A DNA stretch of 64,000 nt from NCBI RefSeq assembly GCF_034479555.1, contig NZ_CP140151.1, positions 1,488,001 to 1,552,000 on the forward strand, given 5' to 3'. The notes under the pieces are model-generated. The model was given only the letters and a program-made list of their open reading frames with translations. It was not told the DNA's origin and ran no database searches. Positions 18,242 to 26,730 of this stretch are shown here, piece after piece. The DNA comes from Chromohalobacter canadensis (GTDB lineage: Bacteria > Pseudomonadota > Gammaproteobacteria > Pseudomonadales > Halomonadaceae). Made by a program: the position numbers and the translations under genes. The first letter of the stretch is position 1, and the number at the start of each line of letters is the position of its first letter.

Positions 18242-19138
18242 ATGGCTAACTTTCGTCCCTTGGATCTCGTGGTGCTCAATACCTTTGTCACGGTGGTGGA
18301 TAAGGGGGGATTTACCGCAGCGGCGGATACCTTGTATCTGGCGCAGTCGACGGTCAGCGCGCACATGAAGCGCCTGGAAACCACCTTTGGGCAGCCCTTG
18401 TTGCAACATGGGCGCAAAACGCCCATTCCCACGCCAGCGGGGGAGCGTCTGCTCTCGCACGCACGACAGATGCTGCGCCAAAACTCGCTCGCCTGGCAGG
18501 ATGTCAGCGATCAGCGGTTGGATGGCGTGGTGCGCCTGGGGATTCCCGACGATTACGTGATCTATTTGCCCGAGGCGCTATCCGAATTCGAGGCCCAGTA
18601 CCCGGGGGTCGAATTGCAAGTGGACTGCGGGCTCAGCGTGGACCTGGTGCAAAGCGTCCGCGCGGGCAGCCTGGACTTGGCGATCACCACGCGTCAGCCC
18701 AAAAGCCCCGGCGGGGAAGTGCTGTGCCGAGAACCCACGGTGTGGGCCGGCGCCCCCGGACACGACACCCAACGCCGCACGCCGCTACCGCTGGCAGTCT
18801 CCAAGGATGGCGTCTGCATCTTCCGGGAGCGTGCTTTGTCAGCCCTCGACGCGGTGGGACTCCCCTGGCGGATCGCGTATACGAGTGCCAGCTTATCCGG
18901 GCTCACGGCGGCGGTACGTGCGGGGCTTGCCATCACGGTGCTGACGCCATCCATGCTGAGCTCGGAGCTGCGCATCATCGACAGCGCCGAAGGTTTACCC
19001 GAACTGCCCATGACCGAACTCGCCCTGCACCGCAGTCCCGGTCGCCCCAAGGAGGCGACGCGTCAGCTCGCGTTGAGCCTGCAAGCCCATATTCAGGCCC
19101 GATCAACGGTCGACCTTAACAAAGCGGCGCCAGTATGA
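18242..19138 (+). CDS. LysR-family transcriptional regulator
   Basis: 298-residue regulator. The helix-turn-helix at about 8-65 includes GGFTAAADTLYLAQSTVSAHMKRLE, and the effector domain follows (DGVVRLGIPDDYVIYLPEAL; GSLDLAITTR; VRAGLAITVLTPSML). The sequence is LrhA/HexA-like. It is divergent from the DMT exporter with 265 bases between starts, which hold an AT-rich region and no other supported gene. The RBS is weak. Confidence 0.88.
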   Translation: MANFRPLDLVVLNTFVTVVDKGGFTAAADTLYLAQSTVSAHMKRLETTFGQPLLQHGRKTPIPTPAGERLLSHARQMLRQNSLAWQDVSDQRLDGVVRLGIPDDYVIYLPEALSEFEAQYPGVELQVDCGLSVDLVQSVRAGSLDLAITTRQPKSPGGEVLCREPTVWAGAPGHDTQRRTPLPLAVSKDGVCIFRERALSALDAVGLPWRIAYTSASLSGLTAAVRAGLAITVLTPSMLSSELRIIDSAEGLPELPMTELALHRSPGRPKEATRQLALSLQAHIQARSTVDLNKAAPV

Positions 19139-19221
19139 GCTGGCGCTCTCACCCCCGTAGCATCTTTGGCTACACTGCTGGCATTCTTGTCGCTCATCGG
19201 ATTCCGACTGTAGGAGCTCGC

Positions 19222-19752
19222 ATGGAGAGTGATCCTGTCACCCATTCATCTTCCGCGGCAGTGGCTGCGCCGCGCTTACAAGCGACTTTGACGCTGCTTT
19301 TATGCCTGCTCGTTCTGGCCGGGTGTTCGTCGAGCCAACGCATCGAGACGCACGATCCCGGCCCGACCACGGCGGAGGGCCTCTCCATCGAGCGGGCACT
19401 GATCATTTCCAACGCCAAGCAGGCGCTGGGCACACCTTATAAATGGGGCGGCAATTCGCTGGAGACTGGGGTGGATTGTTCCGGGCTAGTGCAAGTTGCA
19501 TACCATGCGGCTGGGATCGATGTACCACGCACTTCCAATCAGCAGTACCAGACGCTCGATCATCGCGAGCAGGCGCGACCAGGGGATCTGCTGTTCTTCG
19601 GCAGCGGGAGTCGCGCCACTCATGTAGGGATTTACCTGGGCGACCGGCGGATGATTCATGCGCCCGGTAGCGGCCGCGAGGTCACGGTCTCCTCGCTGAA
19701 CATTCGCTACTGGCGCCAGCATTACCTGGGCGCCGCCGGCCCGGCCCCCTGA
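19222..19752 (+). CDS. NlpC/P60-family lipoprotein endopeptidase
   Basis: 176-residue murein hydrolase of the Spr/NlpC type. It has a lipoprotein signal with lipobox LAGC (C35) and an NlpC/P60 domain with catalytic C86 in DCSGLV, H134 in THVGIYLG and H146 in MIHAP. It is expected to be anchored to the outer membrane facing the periplasm and to cleave peptide stems. Start at 19222 is chosen because TAGGAG precedes it and the signal peptide then has normal length. A single gene after the LysR gene. Confidence 0.9.
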   Translation: MESDPVTHSSSAAVAAPRLQATLTLLLCLLVLAGCSSSQRIETHDPGPTTAEGLSIERALIISNAKQALGTPYKWGGNSLETGVDCSGLVQVAYHAAGIDVPRTSNQQYQTLDHREQARPGDLLFFGSGSRATHVGIYLGDRRMIHAPGSGREVTVSSLNIRYWRQHYLGAAGPAP

Positions 19753-19780
19753 GCGTTACGCGGATAGCACGCATATATTT

Positions 19781-19796
19781 ATAACCAAATCGTTAT
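19781..19796. promoter_or_regulatory. Inverted repeat in the sulfonate-type operon promoter
   Basis: ATAAC-caaatc-GTTAT is a perfect 5+5 inverted repeat with a six-base spacer, 71 bases before the binding-protein start. A -10-like TATAGT is at 19829-19834. CysB sites use similar ATAAC/GTTAT half sites, so sulfur control is plausible but not shown. Confidence 0.45.
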
Positions 19797-19866
19797 TCGG
19801 GGCTTTTTCGTTATTATCGGCGAGTCGCTATAGTGGCGAACCTATCGCTTACGCCGGAGACTCGCC

Positions 19867-20904
19867 ATGCGACGACTGCTTCACTGGATCGGCGCGCTCG
19901 CGCTGAGCGCCCTGCTGCCAGGTACGGCCCTGGCCCAGAACGACGAAACGACCACCCTCGAGGTCGGCTACATGCCCATTCTGCCGGTCGCGCAATTGTT
20001 CGTCATGGAGGGCGCCGGCTGGACCGACGAGGCGGGGTTGGATCTCGAGTTGACGCGCTTCTCCAGCGGTCCGGCCATGGTGCAGGCGCTGGCATCCGGC
20101 AAGCTCGACGTGATGAACTTCGGCATTGGGCCGGCCATGGTCGCCCGAGCCAACGGCGTACCGATCAAGGTGCTCGCCGCCAGCATCCAGGAGCAGATCG
20201 GGCTGATTGCCCGCGGCGAGTTCGCCACCGCCTTCGAGGGCAATGACCCGGCGGCGGCCATCGCCCAGTTCACCGAGACGCAGGGCCGCAAGCCCAAGAT
20301 CGCCACCTTCCCCAATGGCTCGGTGCCCTACACCGTGCTGCGCTACTGGCTGGAAGAGCAGGTCGGGGTCGACGCAGACGCAGTGGATATCGTCACCATG
20401 GGGGCCTCGAGGGTTCAGCAATCGCTGCTGGCCGGTGCGGTGGACGCCGCCTCGACCCTCGAGCCGATCCTCAGCGTCGTGCAGCAACGCGATCCCGACG
20501 CTCGGGTCGTGGCACGCGGCAGCGACATGCTGCCCCACCAGCCCGGCGCGGTGCTGGCAGTGCGCGAGGCCGTGCTCGAGGAGCATCCCGAGGCGATCCA
20601 GGCTCTGGTCGCGCAGCACGTCCGCGCCACCGAGATGCTCGAGAACGATCCCGCGCAGGCCGCGCCGTACGTGCGCGAGTTCATCGGCAAGCGGCTCATC
20701 GACGAGGAAACGGTCACCGCCGCCTTGTCCTCGCCGTCGTCCAACTACCTGGCCGACCCGCACATGATCATCGACGCCACGCGTACCATGGCCGATTTCC
20801 AGCGTCGCATCGGCACGCTGAAGAAGCCCGTGGACGTCGATGCGCTCTTCGATACGTCGGTCTATGACGCCGTGATGTCCTCGACGGAGAACGCAGCGCC
20901 ATGA
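19867..20904 (+). CDS. ABC transporter substrate-binding protein, sulfonate/nitrate/taurine type
   Basis: 345-residue periplasmic protein with a signal peptide (about 1-23, ending ALA). The SsuA/TauA/NrtA fold is visible in VGYMPILPVAQLFVMEGAGW, LELTRFSSGPAMVQALASGKLDVMNFGIGP and KIATFPNGSVPYTVLRYWL. It begins a tightly packed operon: its stop overlaps the permease start (ATGA, 20901). The ligand is not determined. The downstream LsfA-like gene and DsrE-like gene point to an organosulfur compound. Confidence 0.85.
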   Translation: MRRLLHWIGALALSALLPGTALAQNDETTTLEVGYMPILPVAQLFVMEGAGWTDEAGLDLELTRFSSGPAMVQALASGKLDVMNFGIGPAMVARANGVPIKVLAASIQEQIGLIARGEFATAFEGNDPAAAIAQFTETQGRKPKIATFPNGSVPYTVLRYWLEEQVGVDADAVDIVTMGASRVQQSLLAGAVDAASTLEPILSVVQQRDPDARVVARGSDMLPHQPGAVLAVREAVLEEHPEAIQALVAQHVRATEMLENDPAQAAPYVREFIGKRLIDEETVTAALSSPSSNYLADPHMIIDATRTMADFQRRIGTLKKPVDVDALFDTSVYDAVMSSTENAAP

Positions 20905-21662
20905 CGCGTCCCGTACGCCATCGACGCACCCTGATCAGTGCCGTCAGCCTCGCCGCCCTGGTGGCGCTCTGGGAGGCGGCCCTGCGCGTGGGCTGGCTGC
21001 CGAGCAACCTGGTGCCGTTGCCCTCGCAGATTCCCGGCGTCCTGTGGGCGGAAGTGCTGGACGGCATCTGGCTCGACGTCGTGTTGTCGAGCCTCTCCCA
21101 TTACAGCATCGGCCTGGTAATCGGCTCGGTGCTGGGCATCGCGGTCGGCATGGCCGCGGCGCTGCTGCCCCGGTTCGATGCCGCCCACAGCTGGCTGGCA
21201 CGCTTGCTGCGGCCGATTCCACCGCTGGCCTGGATTCCCTTCGCGATCATCTGGTTCGGCGTGACCGAAACCGCCGCTGCTTTCATCATCAGCATCGGCG
21301 TGTTCTGGATCAATTACTTCACCAGCTACAGCGCGGTGCGCGCCATCGACGACGGCTATTACGAAGTCGCCCGGGCCTTCGGCCAGGGCGGCTTCAGCGC
21401 GCGGCTGGCCAAGATCAGTCTGCCGGCGGCGGCGCCGGGCATCCTCGGGGGACTGCGTGCCGGCCTGGGCCAAGGCTGGATGACGGTGGTCGCCGCCGAA
21501 CTGTTCGGCATCCCCGGCATCGGCCAGCGCATGATGGAAGCCTCGGGCCTGCTCGCCACCGATGTGGTGGTGGTCTACATGCTGACCATCGCCGCGCTCT
21601 ACGCCCTGTTCGACTTCCTGTTCATGCGCATTCAGCGGAGGGTTCTACGGTGGCAGCAATGA
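20901..21662 (+). CDS. ABC transporter permease, SsuC/TauC type
   Basis: 253-residue inner-membrane permease with about six helices. The EAA loop that docks the ATPase is seen in EVARAFGQGGFSARLAKISLPAAAPGILGGLRAGLGQGWM. RPIPPLAWIPFAIIWFGV is a hallmark of the nitrate/sulfonate permease family. Start and stop overlap neighbours by ATGA on both sides, so the operon is translationally coupled. Confidence 0.9.
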   Translation: MTRPVRHRRTLISAVSLAALVALWEAALRVGWLPSNLVPLPSQIPGVLWAEVLDGIWLDVVLSSLSHYSIGLVIGSVLGIAVGMAAALLPRFDAAHSWLARLLRPIPPLAWIPFAIIWFGVTETAAAFIISIGVFWINYFTSYSAVRAIDDGYYEVARAFGQGGFSARLAKISLPAAAPGILGGLRAGLGQGWMTVVAAELFGIPGIGQRMMEASGLLATDVVVVYMLTIAALYALFDFLFMRIQRRVLRWQQ

Positions 21663-22441
21663 ATGACGCGTCCGCGCCCGTCCTGACGGCACGCGACGTA
21701 CGTCTGGGCTTTGCCGACGACGTCGTGCTCGACGACATCGACCTCGAAGTGGCCCCGCGCGAATTCGTGGCCATTGTCGGCGCTTCGGGCGTGGGCAAAT
21801 CCACCCTGCTGCGCGCCTTCGCCGGCTTGCTGGCTCCGCAGCGTGGCGACGTCCACCTCTCCACCGCCGAGGCGTCGGCCAGCCGCGACTGTTCGATGGT
21901 CTTCCAGGCGCCGCGATTATTTCCCTGGCGCCGCGTGCGCGCCAATGTCGAGCTGGGCCTGGAAGGGTTGGGACTATCCCGCGACGAGCGCCGTACCCGT
22001 GCCATGGAACCGCTGTCACTAGTCGGGCTCGAGGAACTCGCCGAACGCTGGCCACATACCCTGTCCGGCGGTCAGCAGCAGCGCGTGGGCATTGCCCGCG
22101 CACTGGCGGTGCGGCCTCGAGTGTTGTTCATGGACGAGCCGTTCTCCGCACTCGACGCCCTGACCCGCCAGCGCCTGCAGAGCGAACTCACCGAGCTGCG
22201 CCAGCGCAGCGACGCGGCGATCGTCTTCGTCACTCATGACATCGAGGAGGCCGTCCTCCTCGCCGACCGCGTCGTGGTACTGGCCAAACCCGACAAAGCT
22301 GCGCCGGCCACGGTGCGTGAGATCGTCGCCATCGATCTGCCGCTCGCCCGACGCCGCGAGCAGAGTGGCTTTCGCGAACACATACAGCGCCTGGAGCAGC
22401 ATATCGGTGTTGCCGCCACCCCCGAGGAGACGATGTCATGA
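21659..22441 (+). CDS. ABC transporter ATP-binding protein, SsuB/TauB type
   Basis: 260-residue ATPase with Walker A GASGVGKST, Q-loop FQAPRLFPWRRV, signature [15 protein letters not shown], Walker B VLFMDEPFSALD and H-loop VTHDIEEA. The start at 21659 overlaps the permease stop (ATGA); an in-frame GTG nine bases upstream is possible. It overlaps the next small gene at 22438 in the same way. Confidence 0.9.
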   Translation: MNDASAPVLTARDVRLGFADDVVLDDIDLEVAPREFVAIVGASGVGKSTLLRAFAGLLAPQRGDVHLSTAEASASRDCSMVFQAPRLFPWRRVRANVELGLEGLGLSRDERRTRAMEPLSLVGLEELAERWPHTLSGGQQQRVGIARALAVRPRVLFMDEPFSALDALTRQRLQSELTELRQRSDAAIVFVTHDIEEAVLLADRVVVLAKPDKAAPATVREIVAIDLPLARRREQSGFREHIQRLEQHIGVAATPEETMS

Positions 22442-22740
22442 GTGCCTTGCGTGTCGTATTGCATGCCCCCACCGCCGATGGCCTCGCCCGCGCCCGGCGC
22501 AATGCACTCAACCTGACCCGGGCACGACCCGACACCGAGGTGCTGATCGTGGCCAATGGCGGCGCCGTGGCCGCCGCCCTGGACACCCCCGACCCGACCA
22601 CCGATGCCTGGCTGCGGCTTTGCCGCAATACCCTCACGGCCCAGTCGTTGGAGAACCCCGGCGGCCTCGAGGAAGTCGAGGCCGCAGTGGTCACGCTCAC
22701 CGAGCTGCAGGCACAGGGCTGGGCCTATATCCGCGCTTGA
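22438..22740 (+). CDS. DsrE-like small protein in sulfonate-type ABC operon
   Basis: 100-residue cytosolic protein. The pattern resembles the DsrE/DsrF/YchN fold: RVVLHAPTADGLARARRNALNL at the N-terminus, DTEVLIVANGGAV in the middle, a conserved-position cysteine C62 in LRLCRNTLTAQ and the typical C-terminal end LQAQGWAYIRA. DsrE-family proteins carry or relay sulfur on that Cys, or are of unknown role. Its start overlaps the ATPase stop (ATGA), so it belongs to the operon. A role in handling the imported sulfur compound is inference. Confidence 0.7.
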   Translation: MSALRVVLHAPTADGLARARRNALNLTRARPDTEVLIVANGGAVAAALDTPDPTTDAWLRLCRNTLTAQSLENPGGLEEVEAAVVTLTELQAQGWAYIRA

Positions 22741-22931
22741 TTATCGTGACGCTGCCCATGCCCTTGTGTTGGCCGCCCCACGTCACCATATTTATAAACA
22801 GAAGGGGCGCGGGAAGCGCCACGCATGGGCAAATACCCAAGACGCATTTGCTTAGCGAAATCCATTGTTTCCCATGCCCTGGTCTATGATGCGATGCTCA
22901 ATGCTTCGCCAATCAGTGAAAGGAGGACGCC

Positions 22932-23564
22932 ATGGCACTACAACTCGGCGATATTGCCCCGGATTTCACCCAAGATAGCACCGACGGCACGATCAACTTC
23001 CACGAATGGGCAGGCGACAACTGGGTCATCCTGTTCTCGCATCCCAAGGATTTCACGCCGGTATGCACCACCGAGCTGGGTGAAGTGTCGCGCCTGAAGC
23101 CTGAATTCGAGAAGCGCAACGCCAAGGCCATGGGGCTGTCCGTCGACCCGCTGGACGATCACAAGGCATGGGAAGGCGACATCAAGGAAACTCAGGGCCA
23201 TGGCCTGAACTTTCCGCTGCTGGCGGACGCCGACCGCAAGGTCAGCTCGCTGTACGGAATGATTCACTCCAACGCCAACGACACCCTGACGGTGCGTAGC
23301 GTCTTCATCATCGACCCCAGCAAGAAAGTGCGCCTGACACTGACCTACCCGGCCAGCACCGGTCGCAACTTCTCAGAGATCCTGCGCGTGCTGGATAGCC
23401 TTCAACTGACCGACAGCCAGAAGGTCGCCACACCGGTCAACTGGACCGAAGGCGACGACTGCATCATCGTGCCCTCGGTCGATAACGAGAAGGCCAAGGA
23501 ACTCTTCCCGCAAGGCTGGGACGAGAAGAAGCCGTACCTGCGCATGGTCAAGCTGCAGAAGTAA
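22932..23564 (+). CDS. lsfA: 1-Cys peroxiredoxin, LsfA-like
   Basis: 210-residue thiol peroxidase of the Prx6 class. The peroxidatic Cys is C45 in KDFTPVCTTELGEV, and the C-terminal extension (DCIIVPSVDNEKAKELFPQGWDEKKPYLR) is typical of Prx6/LsfA. In Pseudomonas LsfA is induced by sulfur limitation and neighbours the ssu sulfonate genes, and the same neighbourhood is seen here. RBS AAAGGAGG precedes the ATG. It lies 191 bases after the DsrE-like gene, with a possible own promoter (-10-like TATGAT at 22885). Confidence 0.88.
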   Translation: MALQLGDIAPDFTQDSTDGTINFHEWAGDNWVILFSHPKDFTPVCTTELGEVSRLKPEFEKRNAKAMGLSVDPLDDHKAWEGDIKETQGHGLNFPLLADADRKVSSLYGMIHSNANDTLTVRSVFIIDPSKKVRLTLTYPASTGRNFSEILRVLDSLQLTDSQKVATPVNWTEGDDCIIVPSVDNEKAKELFPQGWDEKKPYLRMVKLQK

Positions 23565-23616
23565 CCTGTTACACGTGACCTACTGGGTCAGGCGCTGTCC
23601 GGCGCTATGACCTTTG

Positions 23617-23653
23617 ATCGCCCGTGGCCTTCTGGACCACGGGCGATTTTTTT
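23617..23653 (+). terminator. Strong terminator after the peroxiredoxin gene
   Basis: Perfect 11-bp stem ATCGCCCGTGG/CCACGGGCGAT with a nine-base loop, then a run of seven T. Confidence 0.93.
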
Positions 23654-23700
23654 CATGCGCGCTATTCTGTATGAGACAACCCTTGCCTACGGATACCGCC

Positions 23701-24387
23701 ATGACGTCGAAAACGCATATCGTGATACCGATCTATCCCGGCGTCACGCAGCTGGACTTCACGGGACCTCATCAATTCTTCTCGCGCGTGCCTCAGGCCG
23801 AGGTCGTGGTCGCCTCCGTCGGCGGCCTGCCAGTGGAGGCCCAGGGATTGACCTTCACCAACCTGGCCGATCTGGAGGACATCACGGCATGCGACATGCT
23901 ATGCGTGCCGGGCGGGCTTGGATGTCTCGATGCCGCGGAGGATGCACGATTCCTTCACGCCATTCAGCGGCTCGCCGGTACCGCGCGATATCTGACCTCG
24001 GTCTGTACCGGCTCATTGATCCTGGGCGCAGCCGGCCTTCTGCGGGGGAGACACGCGGCCTGTCACTGGGCCTGGCAGGACATGCTGCCACTCTTCGGCG
24101 CCATCCCCGACGCGGGGCGCATCGTACGGGACGGCAACCTCATCACGGGCGGAGGCGTCACGGCCGGCATCGACCTGGCGCTGACGGTCATCGCCGAGCT
24201 GCTGGGTGACGAGACCGCCCAGGCGGCGCAGCTGACACTGGAATATGCACCCGAGCCGCCCTTCGACGCCGGGCGACCGGACACCGCACCGGCGTCAGTC
24301 CATGCGCGCGTCCTCGACGGCATGGCGGACATGCAGGCCTCTCGATATCGGCAGGCCGAACGCATCGCCACGCACTTGCCCGCGTGA
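23701..24387 (+). CDS. DJ-1/PfpI family protein, isonitrile-hydratase-like
   Basis: 228-residue protein of the DJ-1/PfpI superfamily. The nucleophile elbow cysteine is C102 in YLTSVCTGSLILGAAGLLRG, close to C101 of Pseudomonas isonitrile hydratase, and the N-terminal IPIYPGVTQLDFTGPHQFFSR resembles that group. Start 23701 is used; an in-frame ATG at 23671 lies close to the terminator and would add ten residues. The RBS is poor for both. Enzyme activity is a family-level guess. Confidence 0.78.
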   Translation: MTSKTHIVIPIYPGVTQLDFTGPHQFFSRVPQAEVVVASVGGLPVEAQGLTFTNLADLEDITACDMLCVPGGLGCLDAAEDARFLHAIQRLAGTARYLTSVCTGSLILGAAGLLRGRHAACHWAWQDMLPLFGAIPDAGRIVRDGNLITGGGVTAGIDLALTVIAELLGDETAQAAQLTLEYAPEPPFDAGRPDTAPASVHARVLDGMADMQASRYRQAERIATHLPA

Positions 24388-24403
24388 TGCCGCTCTCCAA
24401 GGC

Positions 24404-24535
24404 CTAGGCCACGGGCGATTGCCGTTTGGCGGCGCGGCGTCGCCCTTTCACACGGCAGGCACGCACCAGACACACCACCCGATAGGTGATGAACAATAAC
24501 AAGATAGCGACCTTGAAACTGGCCTTGATGCGCAT
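24404..24535 (-). CDS. Possible 43-residue basic membrane peptide
   Basis: An open frame starts MRIKASFKVAILLLFITYR and has one hydrophobic segment followed by a very basic C-terminus (VKGRRRAAKRQ). It is convergent with the DJ-1 gene. The RBS is weak and the insertion sequence starts 62 bases upstream of its start, so expression is uncertain. It fits a single-pass membrane microprotein, but chance cannot be excluded. The rest of the 24388-24594 gap holds nothing else I can support. Confidence 0.35.
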   Translation of the reverse strand: MRIKASFKVAILLLFITYRVVCLVRACRVKGRRRAAKRQSPVA

Positions 24536-24597
24536 CGTCGTATCCGGCTCGGCGTCTCATTGGGGAGGAGTACGACGAGTTAATCAGAGGGATGTTA

Positions 24598-24615
24598 GGT
24601 TTTGTCCGAAAAGTC
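24598..24615 (+). repeat. Left terminal inverted repeat of the IS
   Basis: GGTTTTGTCCGAAAAGTC, an 18-base perfect match to the complement of the right end. Confidence 0.9.
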
Positions 24616-24658
24616 GGGTTTGCTAATGTGCACCATGCCGCAACTGCATAGGTGATGC

Positions 24659-25512
24659 ATGGCAGGACGTTACGAGCTCTCCGATCAAAGCTGGGAGATG
24701 ATCGAGGATATCGTCTCGCCCTCTCAGCCAATAGGCCGCCCACGTAGGGATGACCGCCAAGTGCTAAACGGGATCTTCTGGATCCTGTGCTCTGGCGCCA
24801 AATGGCGCGATCTTCCGGAACGGTATGGTCCTTGGAAGACGGTCCATGACCGATTCCGGCAGTGGCGCGACGATGGCACTTTCGAGGCTGTCCTGGATCG
24901 GCTCCATCTCAAGCTGCGTGAAGACGGGCTGATGGATCTGGATACCTGGATGATCGATTCCACGTCGATCCGAGCCACTCGCGCTGCCTCAGGAGGCGGC
25001 AAAAAAGGGGGTCGAGAGAACCCGTAGACCATGCACTGGGGCGGAGCCGAGGCGGCCTGACCACCAAGATCCACATGGTCTGTGATCGACATGGTTGGCC
25101 GCTGACTTTCACGCTATCACCGGGTCAGGATGCTGACACTCGGCATTTTATCCCCACGATGGAAGCGATTCACTTGCCAGGAAAGGTGGGGCGGCCCAGA
25201 AAGCGCTGTCGCTACGTCGTGGCAGACAAGGGCTACGATAGCGATGCGTTACGCCACTACTGTGACCGTTACCATATGAAGCCGATCATTGCTCAGCGCA
25301 AGATGAAGCGGCGGCCGCGTCCAGGGCTGCCCCGAGGGTTCGACAAGCCCAAGTACCGGGAGCGAAACGTGATCGAACGTGGCTTCGGCTGGGTTAAGGA
25401 ACTACGGCGCATCGCCACCCGATACGACAAGCTCGCCAGTAGCTTTAGCGCCATGGTATGTCTGGCTTGCATAGACCGTTGCCTACGTGCTGACTTTTCG
25501 GACAAAACCTAA
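24659..25512 (+). CDS. IS5-family transposase made by -1 frameshifting
   Basis: DDE transposase in two frames. The first (24659-25027) holds the N-terminal domain and the first catalytic Asp, D100 in WMIDSTSIRA. It stops shortly after the run A6G5 at 25001-25011. A -1 shift there joins the frame continuing GSREPVDHALGRSRGGLTTKIH, which carries the second Asp (VADKGYDSD) and the Glu (VIERGFGWVKELR) and stops at 25512. The fused product is about 284 residues, the normal IS427-group length. Programmed frameshifting at A-rich runs is known in this group, so the gene is probably active rather than broken. Confidence 0.85.
25492..25509 (-). repeat. Right terminal inverted repeat of the IS
   Basis: GACTTTTCGGACAAAACC, perfect complement of the left 18 bases. 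The transposase stop codon TAA lies across the outer end and the TA duplication. Confidence 0.9.
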
Positions 25513-25637
25513 GGAATGTTGACGCCGTGGTGGACGGCTGTACCCAATATCGACATCCCGCAGGCATACTTGAGCTTGAACACCTCTTTTTTATAAAAAA
25601 CTTCTTATTCAATGCCTATCGATAAACTCGATCCTTT

Positions 25638-26657
25638 TCAGCCTTGGGTCAGGCCTTCGAAGAAGCTCACCGCGTTGGCTTCCAGCCCCTCGAGATAATA
25701 ACCACCTTCCTGTACCACGAGCGTCGGCAAGTCGAGCTCGGCCACCACGCGCCCGAGCTTGCCAAACCCTGGCGTGGAAACCGCCACCTTGGACTGCGGG
25801 TCCCGTTCGTGGATGTCGAAGCCCAACGCCAGTACCACGGCATCCGGCTCGAACAACCGCAGCACCTGGCAGGCCTCGTCCAGGCGCTCGAAGAACACCG
25901 CTTCTGGTGACCCGTGCGGCATCGGCAGATTGAGGTTGTAGCCCTCTCCCGCGCCATGACCACGTTCATCCTCGAAACCGGTCACCGCCGGATAGAAGTT
26001 AGTGGTGTCGCCGTGGATCGAGATATACATCACGTCGTCGCGGTCATAGAAGATTTCCTGCACCCCTTGGCCGTGGTGCATGTCGGTATCAAGCACCACG
26101 ACGCGCGGATAACGCGTGGTCAAACGCTGCGCGGCGATGGCGGTGTTATTGAGGAAGCAGAAACCGCCAGCGGCATCGGCCCGGGCGTGATGCCCTGGCG
26201 GCCGCGTCAGCGCATAGGCATGGCGCTCTCCATGGATCAGCGCATCAGCTCCGGCAATCGCGCTTTGCGCCGCCCAATACGCGGAATCCCAGGTCGCCTC
26301 CCCTATCGGCGCACTGCCATCGGCCAGGTAACGCCCCGCCTCGGCCAAGATGCCACGCATGGCATTGGGCGAGCGCACGAAGACATTGGACATGACCTCG
26401 TCGCCCCAATCATCGCCCAGCGCCGTCCAGCGTCGGTGGGCGCTTTCCAGAAAGCGTAGATACGGCAAATGATGCACGGCCCGAATCGCCGCCAGGCCGC
26501 TATCCGGCGGCGTTCGCACCTCGAAGCCTAGCCGCTTCACAGCGGCCAGCAGGCCCTCGAGACGCGCGGGAATCTCCTGGGGCTCGCGCAGCTTGCCGCG
26601 CGAAAAGTAGAGCCGAGGATGGTGGCGATGCTGCTCGGCATGAAAAAACGTCTGCAT
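25638..26657 (-). CDS. aphA: Acetylpolyamine amidohydrolase / class II histone-deacetylase-like
   Basis: 339-residue zinc hydrolase that removes acetyl groups from acetylated polyamines. Catalytic and metal residues follow the Mycoplana APAH plan: H156-H157 in RPPGHHARAD, zinc ligands D192 and H194 in LDTDMHHGQG, D281 in GFDIHERDP, and a catalytic-type Tyr in EGGYYLEG (320-321). Length is close to the APAH family (about 341) rather than to the shorter AcuC type. RBS GGAGG fixes the start. The chemoreceptor gene lies just upstream on the same strand. Confidence 0.88.
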   Translation of the reverse strand: MQTFFHAEQHRHHPRLYFSRGKLREPQEIPARLEGLLAAVKRLGFEVRTPPDSGLAAIRAVHHLPYLRFLESAHRRWTALGDDWGDEVMSNVFVRSPNAMRGILAEAGRYLADGSAPIGEATWDSAYWAAQSAIAGADALIHGERHAYALTRPPGHHARADAAGGFCFLNNTAIAAQRLTTRYPRVVVLDTDMHHGQGVQEIFYDRDDVMYISIHGDTTNFYPAVTGFEDERGHGAGEGYNLNLPMPHGSPEAVFFERLDEACQVLRLFEPDAVVLALGFDIHERDPQSKVAVSTPGFGKLGRVVAELDLPTLVVQEGGYYLEGLEANAVSFFEGLTQG

Positions 26658-26730
26658 GGTCGTACCTCCGCTCCGGATCGATCTTGATAACGGTGCAAGA
26701 TACGCGCCGAGATACTCGGCACGGGCCGGC

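Larger units (their letters stand above)
24598..25509 (+). mobile_element. IS5-family (IS427-like) insertion sequence, complete
   Basis: A 912-bp element bounded by near-perfect inverted repeats starting GGTTTTGTCC, and flanked on each side by TA (24596-24597 and 25510-25511), the expected target duplication for the IS427 group. It carries one transposase in two overlapping frames. It sits between the DJ-1 region and the acetylpolyamine amidohydrolase gene and does not break a recognisable gene. The intact ends suggest recent arrival. Confidence 0.9.

Noticed and set aside
22806..22820. Short hairpin GGCGC/GCGCC after the DsrE-like gene
   Set aside because: Stem is only five base pairs and there is no T run, so it is not reported as a terminator.
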